From Actinomadura sp. J1-007 (GTDB lineage: Bacteria > Actinomycetota > Actinomycetes > Streptosporangiales > Streptosporangiaceae): 64,000 nt of DNA. Under the pieces are notes generated by a model. It saw nothing but the letters and a program-made list of their open reading frames with translations. It was not told the origin of the DNA and did not search any database. The position numbers and the translations under genes are program-made. Of this stretch, positions 49,954 to 58,593 are shown piece after piece; the first letter of the stretch is position 1, and the number at the start of each line of letters is the position of its first letter. The DNA is taken from assembly GCF_009793335.1 (NCBI RefSeq), contig NZ_WING01000001.1, positions 1,736,001-1,800,000 on the forward strand. The letters run 5' to 3'.

Positions 49954-51513
49954 ATGACGACCGCGCGCACGACCGCCGGCGCGACGCCCGCCCTGCCGCC
50001 GCCCCACCCGCGCCGGTGGGCGGGGCTCGCCGTGCTGTCGGCGAGCCTGCTGCTGGTCGTGATGGACATGACCGTCCTCAACGTCGCGCTGCCCGAGATC
50101 TCGGCCGACCTGCGGCCCGACTCGGTCGGCCTGCTGTGGATGGTGGACGTCTACTCGCTGGTCGTGTCCGGGCTGCTGGTCACCGCCGCGTCCCTCGGCG
50201 ACCGGTGGGGACGCAAGCGGATGCTGCTCACCGGCTTCTCGATCTTCGGCCTGGCCTCGCTGGGCGCGCTCGTCGCCGACTCGCCGAACCAGGTCATCGC
50301 GCTGCGCGCGCTGCTCGGCGTGGGCGGCGCGATGATCATGCCGTCCACGCTGTCGATGATCCGGCAGCTGTTCACCGACCCGCGCGAGCGCGCGACCGCG
50401 CTCGGGGTGTGGTCGACGATGGCGGCGCTCGGGGGCGCGCTCGGCCCGATCGTCGGCGGCTCGCTGCTGGAGGCGTTCAGCTGGCACTCGGCGTTCCTGG
50501 TGAACGTCCCCGTCATGGTCGTCGCGATCGGCGCCGGGCTGTGGCTGCTGCCCGAGTCCCGCAACCCGCGGCCGGGCCGCTGGGACGCGCCCGGCACCGT
50601 GCTGTCCATCGTGGGGATGGTCGCCCTGGTGTACGCGATCAAGCACTTCGGCAAGGACGGCCTGGACGACACCGGCGCCCTCGGGGCCGCCGCGGTCGCG
50701 GCCGTCGCGCTCGGCTGGTTCGTGCGCCGCTGCCTGACCCGGCCCGACCCGATGCTGGACGTGCGGCTGTTCCGCGGCCGGGCGTTCACCGCGGGCACCC
50801 TCGCCGCGGTCACCACCAGCGTCGCGGTCGCCGCGACCATGCTGCTGATGGCGCAGTGGATGCAGCTCGTCCAGGGCTACTCGCCGCTGGAGGCCGGGCT
50901 GCGGCTGCTGCCCGAGGCGGTAGGGGCCGCGGTCCTGTCGCCGTTCGCGCCCGCGATCGCCGCCCGGATCGGCACCCGGACCGTGCTCGCGGGCGGCCTG
51001 GCGGTCAGCGGCCTCGGCTTCCTGGTGATCTTCTTCGGGCCGCAGCCGCTGGCCTACCCCACGGTCGCGGTGTCGCTGTTCCTGGTCGGCGCGGGCATGG
51101 GCTCGCTCGCGATCGCGTCCGCGGTGATCATGGCGGGCGCGCCGCCGGAACGGTCCGGCAGCGCGGCGGCGATCGAGGAGACCAGCTACGAGCTCGGCGG
51201 CGCGCTCGGCGTGGCCGTGCTCGGCAGCGTCGCCGCGGTCGTCTACCGGGGCGACCTCACCGGCTCCGACCTCGCGCCGTACGGCCTGACGGGCGGGGCC
51301 GCGCACGACACCCGCGAGTCGCTCGGCGGGGCCATCGAGGCCGCCCGGCAGCTCGGCGCGGCGGGCGCCGGCCTCGCCGACCGGGCCCGCGAGGCGTTCA
51401 CCGGCTCCCTGGAGTGGGCGAGCGCCGCCGGCGGCGCCCTCATGCTCGTGACCGCCGCGGTGATCTGGCTCATGACCCCCAAGGACCTGTCCGTGGACAA
51501 CGCCCACGACTGA
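49954..51513 (+). CDS. MFS multidrug efflux transporter (DHA2, 14-TM)
   Basis: Proton-driven drug exporter of 519 aa with 14 predicted helices. The first helix has the DHA2 motif LLLVVMDMTVLNVALPEI, and motif A is GDRWGRKRML between helices 2 and 3. The conserved GPIVGGSLLE is the antiporter motif C of helix 5. It resembles SmvA/LfrA/QacA pumps. ATG 49954 follows GGGGGAACCACC. Its expression is probably controlled by the adjacent TetR protein. Confidence 0.93.
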   Translation: MTTARTTAGATPALPPPHPRRWAGLAVLSASLLLVVMDMTVLNVALPEISADLRPDSVGLLWMVDVYSLVVSGLLVTAASLGDRWGRKRMLLTGFSIFGLASLGALVADSPNQVIALRALLGVGGAMIMPSTLSMIRQLFTDPRERATALGVWSTMAALGGALGPIVGGSLLEAFSWHSAFLVNVPVMVVAIGAGLWLLPESRNPRPGRWDAPGTVLSIVGMVALVYAIKHFGKDGLDDTGALGAAAVAAVALGWFVRRCLTRPDPMLDVRLFRGRAFTAGTLAAVTTSVAVAATMLLMAQWMQLVQGYSPLEAGLRLLPEAVGAAVLSPFAPAIAARIGTRTVLAGGLAVSGLGFLVIFFGPQPLAYPTVAVSLFLVGAGMGSLAIASAVIMAGAPPERSGSAAAIEETSYELGGALGVAVLGSVAAVVYRGDLTGSDLAPYGLTGGAAHDTRESLGGAIEAARQLGAAGAGLADRAREAFTGSLEWASAAGGALMLVTAAVIWLMTPKDLSVDNAHD

Positions 51514-51523
51514 CGGTCCCGCT

Positions 51524-51560
51524 GGACCGTTCCTCCGGCCGTCCCGCCGGGGAACGGTCC
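51524..51560. terminator. Bidirectional hairpin terminator
   Basis: GGACCGTTCC at 51524-51533 pairs perfectly with GGAACGGTCC at 51551-51560, with a 17-nt loop that can itself pair. It separates the convergent MFS gene and the nucleotidylyltransferase operon. Confidence 0.65.
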
Positions 51561-51585
51561 GGCGGCCGGTGGTGCGGCCGGTGGT

Positions 51586-52011
51586 TCAGCGGCCGGTGAT
51601 GAGGTGGCGGAGGGCGGTGCTGGAGGTGTGCACCGTGTAGGGGAAGAAGACGACCCGCACGCCGACGCGCCCGAGGTCGGCCACCAGGCGGTCGCCCTTC
51701 TCGGTGCCCTTCCAGTCGTCGCCCTTGAACAGCACGTCGAAGCCGAGGCGCTCCCACATGACGACCTTGTCGCTGGACACGTCGGTGACGACCTCGTCGA
51801 CGCAGGCCATGCTGCCGACGATCTCCAGGCGCTCGGCGTGCGGGACGATCGGGGCGCGCCCCTTCGCCTTGACCAGCACGTCGTCGGTGACGACCCCGGC
51901 GATCAGCCGGTCGCACTGCGCGCGGGCCCGGCGCAGGATGTTGAGGTGCCCGATGTGGAACATGTCGTACGCGCCGGGCACGTAGCCGACGACGGGTCCC
52001 CCGCCGCTCAC
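51586..52011 (-). CDS. TagD-like cytidylyltransferase
   Basis: Nucleotidylyltransferase of 141 aa, close to glycerol-3-phosphate cytidylyltransferase. The active site GAYDMFHIGHLNIL contains the HxGH motif. GDDWKG is the second conserved element, as in TagD, and HTSSTALRHL corresponds to the C-terminal IST(T/S) motif. The expected reaction is CTP plus an alcohol phosphate giving a CDP-alcohol, but ATP or other acceptors are possible. GTG 52011 overlaps the stop of the CDP-alcohol phosphotransferase gene as GTGA, so it is the last cistron of a three-gene coupled operon. Confidence 0.88.
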   Translation of the reverse strand: MSGGGPVVGYVPGAYDMFHIGHLNILRRARAQCDRLIAGVVTDDVLVKAKGRAPIVPHAERLEIVGSMACVDEVVTDVSSDKVVMWERLGFDVLFKGDDWKGTEKGDRLVADLGRVGVRVVFFPYTVHTSSTALRHLITGR

Positions 52012-52835
52012 GAGCCGTTCGCGGGGGTCGAGCCGTTCGCGGGGGCCGCGTTGTTCGCGGGGGTGTCGAGCGCCCCGACCTCGCGGAACCACTTCACCGA
52101 CGCGGCCAGCAGGAACAGCAGGTTGCCCGCGAAGATCAGCCCGTACACCGGCAGGAACGCCTCCGGCCAGCCGAGCAGGACGAACGCCACGCACAGCAGC
52201 CCGTAGTCGGTCGGGACCACCAGCAGCGAGCGCAGCGGCGAGGGCGACACGGCGGGCGGGGCCGGGGCGCCGGTGGCCGCGCGGTGCGCGCGGGCCAGCA
52301 GGTCCTTGAGGATCATCCCGAAGAACATCACGGCCGCGACCACGGTGAAGCCGAGCGGGATCAGCAGGTACGCGGCCCGGTCCAGGTCGAAGAACCGGTA
52401 GAACGAGACCAGCACCGCCCCGTGCAGCGCCGAGATCTTCAGGCTGTCGACCATGTGGTCGAGGTACTCGCCGGACTTGGACCCGCCGCCGCGCAGCCGG
52501 GCGAGCTGCCCGTCGGCGGCGTCGAACGCGTACCCGGCCACGAGCGCGAGGCAGACGGCGAAGCCGAGCCACGGCGCCGGATCGACGAGCGCGATGAGCG
52601 CGATGCCCGCGAACGTGAAGCACGCGCTGATGCCGGTGACCTGGTTGGGCGTCAGCCCCGCGACGTACGACGCGGCGGCGAGGACGCGGCCGAGCTTGCG
52701 GTTGACGAAGCGGGAGTAGGCGGGCGCGCCCTTCGCGGTCTTCTGCTTGGACGCGAGCCGCGCGAGGGCCTCGCCGAACCCCTGCGGCGGCCGTTCGGCG
52801 CGGGCGTGGGTCTGGTGGGGGGCCGGGGCGTTCAC
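52008..52835 (-). CDS. CDP-alcohol phosphatidyltransferase family membrane protein
   Basis: Integral membrane enzyme of 275 aa that transfers an alcohol phosphate from a CDP-alcohol, or a phosphatidyl group from CDP-DAG, to an acceptor. The complete family signature D-x2-D-G-x2-A-R-x8-G-x3-D-x3-D is present (DAADGQLAR, then GEYLDHMVD). About six helices follow from residue 55. The N-terminal 50 residues are cytoplasmic; the C-terminal tail is a short repeat (PANNAAPANGSTPANGS). Nucleotidylyltransferase genes lie on both sides with 4-base overlaps, suggesting that they make its CDP-alcohol substrate. Confidence 0.9.
   Translation of the reverse strand: MNAPAPHQTHARAERPPQGFGEALARLASKQKTAKGAPAYSRFVNRKLGRVLAAASYVAGLTPNQVTGISACFTFAGIALIALVDPAPWLGFAVCLALVAGYAFDAADGQLARLRGGGSKSGEYLDHMVDSLKISALHGAVLVSFYRFFDLDRAAYLLIPLGFTVVAAVMFFGMILKDLLARAHRAATGAPAPPAVSPSPLRSLLVVPTDYGLLCVAFVLLGWPEAFLPVYGLIFAGNLLFLLAASVKWFREVGALDTPANNAAPANGSTPANGS
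52012..52065. repeat. Three 18-bp tandem repeats at the 3' end of the phosphotransferase gene
   Basis: GAGCCGTTCGCGGGGGTC, GAGCCGTTCGCGGGGGCC and GCGTTGTTCGCGGGGGTG lie head to tail. On the coding strand they encode the PAN(N/G)-type tail of the CDP-alcohol phosphotransferase. Confidence 0.8.
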
Positions 52836-53287
52836 GCGACCGACGTCCTGCGCCCGTCTCCGGCCGCGCCGCCCGCGGACCCGTCCGCGAGGGCGGACCT
52901 CAGCACCGCGCTGCCGGTCTCGGCGACATCGGTGTACCGGACGACGCGCACGCCGCGCGCGGCCAGGTCGCGCTCGGCGCGCCGCGGGACCAGGGCGTCG
53001 GGGCGAACGGCGAACAGGGCCTCGAAGCCGAGCTCGGCCCAGACCAGCAGCAGGTCGGGGTCGGACACCGGGACGACGCGGTCGACGTGCCGGACGTCGC
53101 CCACGATCTCCATGCGCTCGATCAGCGGGACGATCGGGCGGGCGCCGTAGAGCTCCTCGGCCAGCTCGTCGGTGACCACGCCGGCGACCAGGCGGCCGGA
53201 CGCCTCCTCGGCTCTGCGCAGCACGTCGAGGTGCCCGACGTGGAAGAGGTCGAAGACCCCGGGCGAGAAGCCGATCGGCCCGTGCAT
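52832..53287 (-). CDS. Cytidylyltransferase-like protein, divergent
   Basis: Nucleotidylyltransferase of 151 aa and first gene of the three-gene operon. The HxGH active site is intact in GVFDLFHVGHLDVL. However, the GDDW element of TagD enzymes is replaced by AVRPDALVP, and the C-terminal IST(T/S) motif by AETGSAVL. It may therefore use another substrate, be a poor enzyme, or form a mixed dimer with the TagD-like protein encoded two genes downstream. It overlaps the phosphotransferase gene by ATGA. Confidence 0.82.
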   Translation of the reverse strand: MHGPIGFSPGVFDLFHVGHLDVLRRAEEASGRLVAGVVTDELAEELYGARPIVPLIERMEIVGDVRHVDRVVPVSDPDLLLVWAELGFEALFAVRPDALVPRRAERDLAARGVRVVRYTDVAETGSAVLRSALADGSAGGAAGDGRRTSVA

Positions 53288-53373
53288 GCGTGCGTCCCCC
53301 TAGCCCGTGAATCGACCGGCGCCACCGGTGCTCGTCGCGGATCAGACGTACGTTAGCAGCTCTTTACTCACGC

Positions 53374-53434
53374 GATGTCACGGTTGAGAGCACTCGCACC
53401 GAAACGCCGTGATCTGCACCGACACGGTGACATC
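53374..53434. promoter_or_regulatory. Inverted repeat GATGTCAC/GTGACATC in a divergent intergenic region
   Basis: GATGTCAC (53374-53381) and GTGACATC (53427-53434) are exact reverse complements 45 bp apart. They lie in the 218-bp region between the nucleotidylyltransferase operon and the methyltransferase gene and could coordinate both. Confidence 0.35.
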
Positions 53435-53505
53435 CGCGACACGGGACGTGCCGAGAATGGCCGAATAGCGGACAGTGCGCAGCCGGGCGATTACGCTGCG
53501 ACACT

Positions 53506-54480
53506 GTGACCGATCTGCGTACGCCGCCGGTCAACGACGGCGATCTGTTCTCGGAGCGCGCCCGCCAGTACGTCCAGGAGAAGGCCGCCGACCGGATCCA
53601 CGTGCTGGAGGCCGGCTGCGGACGGGGTTCGGGACTGGACCTCGGCGACGGCCGCCACCTGGTCACCGGCGTCGACATGGAGGCGCCCGCGCTGCGCGCC
53701 CACACCAGCGCCCGCCGCGACCTCGACACCTGGTACCTCGGCGACCTGCGGACCGTCCCGATGCCGCCGCGGGCCTACGACGTGGTGCACGCCTCGTACC
53801 TGATCGAGCGGATCCCGCACGCCGAGCTGGTGCTCGACCGGTTCGTCGCCGCGCTGAAGCCGGGCGGGCTGCTGCTGGTGCGGCTGCGCGACCGCAACAC
53901 CGCGTTCGGCTTCCTCGACCGCACGCTGCCCCGCTGGCCGCGCGAGCTGTTCTGGCGCCGCCTCGGGGCCGCGTCCCCGGCGCGACGGCCCGCCACCCGC
54001 GGAACGAGCGCCACCGCCGCGACCACCACACCCGGCACGTCCGGTACGGCCGGTACATCCAGTTCGTCCGGTACGCCCGCTCCGGCGGCCCAGCCCGTCC
54101 CGGCGGCTCAGTCCGTTCAGGCGGCTCAGGCGGCGGCCACGGCTCCGGCCGTACCGGCTCAGGCGGCTCCGGCCGCTCTCCCGGCTCCGGCGGTGACGGT
54201 CGAGCCCCGCCTTCCGGCCGCCGCGTCCCCGCCGCCCGCGGTGTACGAGCCGGTCGCGTCCCGTCAGGGCATGCAGTGGTACTGCGTGATGCGGGGCCTG
54301 GTGATCTCCGAGGAGTACACCTTGCGCACCACGCTCGACGCGGCCGGGGCCGGTTCCGGTCTCGCGGCGGCCCTGTGCCGGCTCGTGTCGGCGTTCAGCC
54401 GGGGGCGGCTCACCGCCGGGCACAGCGAGGTGACGCTCGTGATCCGCAAGCCCGAGAACCGTTTCGCGCGCGTCATCTGA
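53506..54480 (+). CDS. Class I SAM-dependent methyltransferase with low-complexity insert
   Basis: Methyltransferase-fold protein of 324 aa. Motif I is VLEAGCGRGSGLDLGDG near residue 33; GVDMEAPAL holds the acidic ribose ligand; YDVVHASYLIERIPHAEL and ALKPGGLLLVRL are motifs II-III. Residues about 160-245 are an Ala/Pro/Thr/Ser-rich stretch inserted before the last part of the fold, which resumes at QWYCVMRGLVISEEYTL. The insert is encoded by repeated GC(T/G)CAGGCGG-like sequence. Start GTG 53506. The substrate is unknown; position suggests an envelope-polymer role. Confidence 0.75.
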   Translation: MTDLRTPPVNDGDLFSERARQYVQEKAADRIHVLEAGCGRGSGLDLGDGRHLVTGVDMEAPALRAHTSARRDLDTWYLGDLRTVPMPPRAYDVVHASYLIERIPHAELVLDRFVAALKPGGLLLVRLRDRNTAFGFLDRTLPRWPRELFWRRLGAASPARRPATRGTSATAATTTPGTSGTAGTSSSSGTPAPAAQPVPAAQSVQAAQAAATAPAVPAQAAPAALPAPAVTVEPRLPAAASPPPAVYEPVASRQGMQWYCVMRGLVISEEYTLRTTLDAAGAGSGLAAALCRLVSAFSRGRLTAGHSEVTLVIRKPENRFARVI

Positions 54481-54629
54481 CGCCGCTTCCGGCCGGGCTC
54501 GCGAGGTCTCGCCGACCCGCGCCGGGGCGGCGAGGTGCGCGCACCCTCCCGGCCTCGGTATTTTTCTGCGGAAACCCCTATTGACCTGGACCAGCCCGGC
54601 ATCAGCCCCGGGCGGGATCGGAGACCGCG

Positions 54630-56099
54630 GTGACCGCCGAAGCCGGCCTTCCCGACACGCTGCGCGACCTGCCCATCTGGACTCCGGACGCGGTGGAGCT
54701 GGCCGATCTGGAGCTGCTGCTGGGCGGCGTGTACCAGCCGCTGAACGGCTTCCTCGGGTCGTTCGACACCGCGATGGTGATCGCGGGCGGGCGGCTCGCG
54801 GACGGGACCCCGTGGCCGGTGCCGGTCACCCTGGCGGTGCCGAAGGAGCTCACCTCGCACGAACGGATCGTCCTCCAGGATCCCGAGGGCGTGCCGCTCG
54901 CGGTGCTGACGGTCGCCGAGGCGTGGCAGGACCCGACGTCCCAGGGCTGGCGCCTCGCGGGGCCCCTGGAGGCTTTGCGCTCGCCCGCGCACGGACCGTT
55001 CCACCGGCTGCGCCGCCGGCCCGACGAGATCGAGCCCGCGCAGGGCCCGGTGCTCGCCGTCGCGACCCGCGAACCGCTGCACCGCAAGCAGCTCGGCCAG
55101 CTCCGCCAGGTCGCCGAGCGGCTGTCGGCGGGCGTGCTGGTGCTGGTGCTGCTGAACGGCGAGCACGACGAGGCCCTCGTCCGGGCGCTGCTGGCCGTCC
55201 GCAAGGAGCTGCCGGAGGGGGCGCGGATCGTCCCGGTGCCGCTGCCCGCGCGCGACGACCACGAGCGCGACGTGCTGCTGCGCTCGCACGTCGCCGCCGC
55301 CTACGGCGCCACGCACCTGCTCGCCGAGGAGGAGGCCGAGGGCACCGCGGTCCCGCTCGTCGTGCCCGAGCCGTGGGCGTACGACGCCGACGTGGAGGTG
55401 TGGCGGCCGGTCGCCCGGATCGAGCCCGACCACGTCCAGGCCGAGCTGACCCCCGAACGGCTCGGCGAGCTGCTCGACCGGGGCGAGCCCGTCCCCGACT
55501 GGTTCACGCCGCCCGCCGTGGCCGCCGAGCTGGCCGTGGCGCGCCCGCCGAAGTTCGAGCGGGGCGTCACGGTGTTCCTCACCGGGCTGTCGGGGTCGGG
55601 CAAGTCCACGATCGCGCGCGGACTCGCCGACGCCCTCGTCGAGCGCGGCGGGCGGACGGTGACGCTGCTGGACGGCGACGTGGTGCGGCGGCTGCTGTCG
55701 GCCGGGCTGACGTTCTCGCGGAGCGACCGCGACCTCAACATCCGGCGGATCGGGTACGTGGCGGCCGAGGTGACCCGGCACGGCGGCGTCGCGATCTGCG
55801 CGCCGATCGCCCCGTACGCGGCGACGCGCGCCGAGGTGCGGCGGATGGTCGCGGCGGCGGGCGACTTCGTTCTCGTGCACGTCGCCACGCCGCTGGAGGA
55901 GTGCGAGCGCCGCGACCGCAAGGGCCTGTACGCCAAGGCCAGGGCGGGGCTGATCCCCGAGTTCACGGGGATCTCCGACCCGTACGAGGAGCCGGACGAC
56001 GCCGACCTCGTCCTCGACACCTCCCGGATGGAGCCGGACGAGGCGGTCGCGCGGGTGCTGGAGCTGATGGTCGCGGGCGGCTGGGTGCGGCCGGAGTAA
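54630..56099 (+). CDS. cysC: Adenylylsulfate (APS) kinase with degenerate ATP-sulfurylase-like N-terminus
   Basis: Two-part protein of 489 aa. Residues 320-489 are a complete APS kinase: P-loop GLSGSGKST at 319-327, LLDGDVVRRLL, DRDLNIRRIGYVA, and RDRKGLYAKARAG with FTGISDPYE. This makes PAPS from APS. Residues 1-300 resemble ATP sulfurylase: WTPDAVELADLELLLGGVYQPL (first 20 residues of that block) and LNGFLGSF. But the catalytic QxRNxxHxxH is reduced to ATREPLHRKQ, keeping Arg147 and His151 but losing the Asn and second His (Gln154), and no GRDHAG motif follows. The N-terminal domain is probably not an active sulfurylase. Confidence 0.88.
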   Translation: MTAEAGLPDTLRDLPIWTPDAVELADLELLLGGVYQPLNGFLGSFDTAMVIAGGRLADGTPWPVPVTLAVPKELTSHERIVLQDPEGVPLAVLTVAEAWQDPTSQGWRLAGPLEALRSPAHGPFHRLRRRPDEIEPAQGPVLAVATREPLHRKQLGQLRQVAERLSAGVLVLVLLNGEHDEALVRALLAVRKELPEGARIVPVPLPARDDHERDVLLRSHVAAAYGATHLLAEEEAEGTAVPLVVPEPWAYDADVEVWRPVARIEPDHVQAELTPERLGELLDRGEPVPDWFTPPAVAAELAVARPPKFERGVTVFLTGLSGSGKSTIARGLADALVERGGRTVTLLDGDVVRRLLSAGLTFSRSDRDLNIRRIGYVAAEVTRHGGVAICAPIAPYAATRAEVRRMVAAAGDFVLVHVATPLEECERRDRKGLYAKARAGLIPEFTGISDPYEEPDDADLVLDTSRMEPDEAVARVLELMVAGGWVRPE

Positions 56100-56189
56100 C
56101 CCGCGGGCCAGGAAAGCCCTCCCGGGTGTCGCCGGGCCGGGATCGCCCCTTATCGTGGTAGGCGACTTTTCCTATATACCCGGTAGGTC

Positions 56190-57149
56190 ATGGCGATGGA
56201 CTTCGATTGGACGATGGCGCTCGGCTCGTTCGTGGTCGCGATCGTGGTCGGGCTGACCGGCATGGGCGGCGGCGCGCTCATGACGCCGATGCTCGTCACG
56301 TTCTTCGGCGTCAGCCCGCTCACGGCCGTCTCCAGCGACCTGGTCGCGGCGGCGGTGATGAAGCCGGTCGGCAGCGCGGTGCACTACCGGCAGGGCACGA
56401 TCGACCTCAGGCTGGTCGCGTGGCTGTGCGCCGGGTCGGTGCCCGCGGCGTTCTCCGGCGTGCTGGTCGCCCGCGCGCTCGGGCACGGCGACGGCGTGCA
56501 GGAGCTGATCCAGAAGGCGATGGGCGTCGCGCTGCTGATCGCGGCGGCCGGGCTTGTCGTGCGCGGCGTCCAGTCGTCCCGCCGCCGGAACGCCCCCGCG
56601 GGCGGCTCGCCGGACGGCGCGGGCTCCGGCGCGGACGGGGTGCCGGGGATCAAGGTCCGGCCCGTTCCGACCGTGCTGGTGGGGCTGGTCGGCGGGCTCG
56701 TCGTCGGGATCACCTCGGTCGGCTCCGGCTCGCTGATCATCGTGGCGCTGCTGGCGCTGTACCCGGCGCTGAAGGCCAACCAGCTCGTCGGCACCGACCT
56801 GCTCCAGGCGGTGCCGCTGGTGTTCGCCGCCGCGCTCGGGCACGTGCTGTTCGGCGACTTCAAGATGGAGGTCACGGCGGCGCTGCTCGTCGGGTCGGTG
56901 CCGGGCGTCTACCTCGGCTCGAAGATCTCCGCGAAGGCGCCCGGCGGGCTGATCCGCCGCGCTCTCGCGCTGGTGCTCGTCGCGTCGGCGCTGAAGATGT
57001 TCGACGTGCCCGTCGTCCCGCTCGCGTGGACGCTGGTCGCGCTCGCCGCCGCGACCGTGGCCGCCTGGCTCGTCCAGCGCCGCCGGAGCGCGCCCGTCGC
57101 GGCCCCGGGCGGGGAGCGCGTGCCCGCGCCCGCGGGGCAGGGCACCTGA
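56190..57149 (+). CDS. TauE/SafE family membrane transporter (sulfite exporter-like)
   Basis: Membrane protein of 319 aa with about eight helices in two homologous halves. The repeats GLTGMGGGALMTPMLVTFFG and GITSVGSGSLIIVALLALYP are the TauE/SafE signatures. A Gly/Ser/Pro-rich cytoplasmic loop (about 130-155) separates the halves. Relatives export sulfite, sulfoacetate or other organosulfur anions. It follows the APS kinase gene by 90 bp on the same strand, consistent with sulfur metabolism. CCTATATACCCGGTAGG just before the start may be a regulatory or promoter element. Confidence 0.88.
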   Translation: MAMDFDWTMALGSFVVAIVVGLTGMGGGALMTPMLVTFFGVSPLTAVSSDLVAAAVMKPVGSAVHYRQGTIDLRLVAWLCAGSVPAAFSGVLVARALGHGDGVQELIQKAMGVALLIAAAGLVVRGVQSSRRRNAPAGGSPDGAGSGADGVPGIKVRPVPTVLVGLVGGLVVGITSVGSGSLIIVALLALYPALKANQLVGTDLLQAVPLVFAAALGHVLFGDFKMEVTAALLVGSVPGVYLGSKISAKAPGGLIRRALALVLVASALKMFDVPVVPLAWTLVALAAATVAAWLVQRRRSAPVAAPGGERVPAPAGQGT

Positions 57150-57153
57150 TCGT

Positions 57154-58593
57154 TCAGCGGGGCGCGGGCGCCGTCCCGGCCTCGCGGTCGGGCGCGGCGG
57201 CGCGGCCCGGCGGGTCGCCCTTGCGGAGCATCCGCCACAGCAGCGCCGCCGAGACCAGCCCGCCGCCTCCCAGGCAGTACGGGGCGAGCGAGGCGTGGCC
57301 CGGGTCGGCGACCAGCATCACGGCGAGCACGAGCAGCCCCGTGAGGCTCTCGACGCCCCGGATGGTGAAGACCGTCCGCGACCGCTTGCGCGCGGTCGCG
57401 AGGCTGGCGAGCGGCAGCGTGCAGGCGAAGCAGACCGCGTAGATCCCCCACCCGGCGAGCGCCACCCCGTCCACGTCGAACGATCCTCCGGTGACGAGGG
57501 GGCCGAGCCATCCGGCGAGCAGGATGCCGCCGAGGCTCATCACGAGCGCGATCCCGGCCATCAGCCCGCAGGCGCGGACGGCCTGCCGGGCCCGCATCGG
57601 CGTGCCGTCGCGTTCGGCCTTGGCGAAGTCGCCGAGCAGGAACCAGCCCGCGCCGTTCACGAACGTCAGCGCGGGCGCGAGGAGCAGCCGCGCCGCCTCG
57701 ACCCCGGCGAGCGCCGCCGTGGACGCGAACCCGGCGATCATCAGGCGGGCGAGCAGCAGCGCGGTCGGCCGGATCCCGGCCTGGATCGACCGCCACCACG
57801 CGAACCCCGCGATCTCGCGGAACGCGGTGCCGCGCAGCGGAGCCGCCGCGTACTCCTGCTTCGGCAGCCGGAACCGGGCCAGCGCGATCGAGGCGAGGCA
57901 GCCGACGCACATCGCGGCGAGCAGCAGCTCCACCGACGCGTCCGCGCCGAGGCCGAGGACGAGGCCGAGGGTGGCGAGGGTCGTGCCGAGGTAGCAGGCG
58001 TCGTTGGCGGTGAGCCGCCAGAACTCCATCCGCGCGGTGAAGATCCGCCGGCCGGTCTCGTTCAGCAGCCACAGGGCGACCAGGAGCGCGAACAGGGCGA
58101 CCCCGCCGGGTCCGGCCACGCCCATCGCCACGGCCACGACCGCGCCGACGAGGGCCCCGGCGGCGACGGTGCCGCCGACCGACAGCAGCAGCGCGCCGCG
58201 CACGCGCGGCTCGAACCGGTCGTAGACGGTGAGGGTGTCGCCGACCCAGCTCGTCTGCACCGAGGTGATCATGACGAGGACGGCGAAGAACAGCGCGTAC
58301 GCCCCGTAGCCCGCGGCGCCGAGGGAGCGGGCGGCGAGGGCCTGCACCAGCAGGCTGCCGCCCGCGGTGACGAACTGGACGGCGACCGCGCCGCCGGCGG
58401 ACGACAGCAGCCGTCCCGCCTTGCCGGCGATCCCCTTCCGGGCCGCGGCCTTCGCGGGACGGCCCGCGCCGGGCGGCGTCCCGACGGCCGACGTGGTGGC
58501 GACCGGCGCGCTGCCGGTCTCACCGGGGGCGGTGTCGTTCGCGACGGCCCGCCCCGTGGCCGTCCCGCCGCCTCCCGGTGCGGCCTGGCTCAC
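57154..58593 (-). CDS. Polysaccharide flippase (MATE/Wzx-like)
   Basis: Integral membrane protein of 479 aa with about 12-14 helices, in the MOP superfamily of lipid-linked glycan flippases. After a disordered N-terminal 60 residues the first helix region reads AGGAVAVQFVTAGGSLLVQALAA (helix core), followed by RSLGAAGYGAYALFFAVL, the typical Wzx opening. It would move lipid-linked repeat units across the membrane. It overlaps the Wzz-like gene by ATGA, as the last gene of a three-gene leftward operon. Confidence 0.82.
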   Translation of the reverse strand: MSQAAPGGGGTATGRAVANDTAPGETGSAPVATTSAVGTPPGAGRPAKAAARKGIAGKAGRLLSSAGGAVAVQFVTAGGSLLVQALAARSLGAAGYGAYALFFAVLVMITSVQTSWVGDTLTVYDRFEPRVRGALLLSVGGTVAAGALVGAVVAVAMGVAGPGGVALFALLVALWLLNETGRRIFTARMEFWRLTANDACYLGTTLATLGLVLGLGADASVELLLAAMCVGCLASIALARFRLPKQEYAAAPLRGTAFREIAGFAWWRSIQAGIRPTALLLARLMIAGFASTAALAGVEAARLLLAPALTFVNGAGWFLLGDFAKAERDGTPMRARQAVRACGLMAGIALVMSLGGILLAGWLGPLVTGGSFDVDGVALAGWGIYAVCFACTLPLASLATARKRSRTVFTIRGVESLTGLLVLAVMLVADPGHASLAPYCLGGGGLVSAALLWRMLRKGDPPGRAAAPDREAGTAPAPR

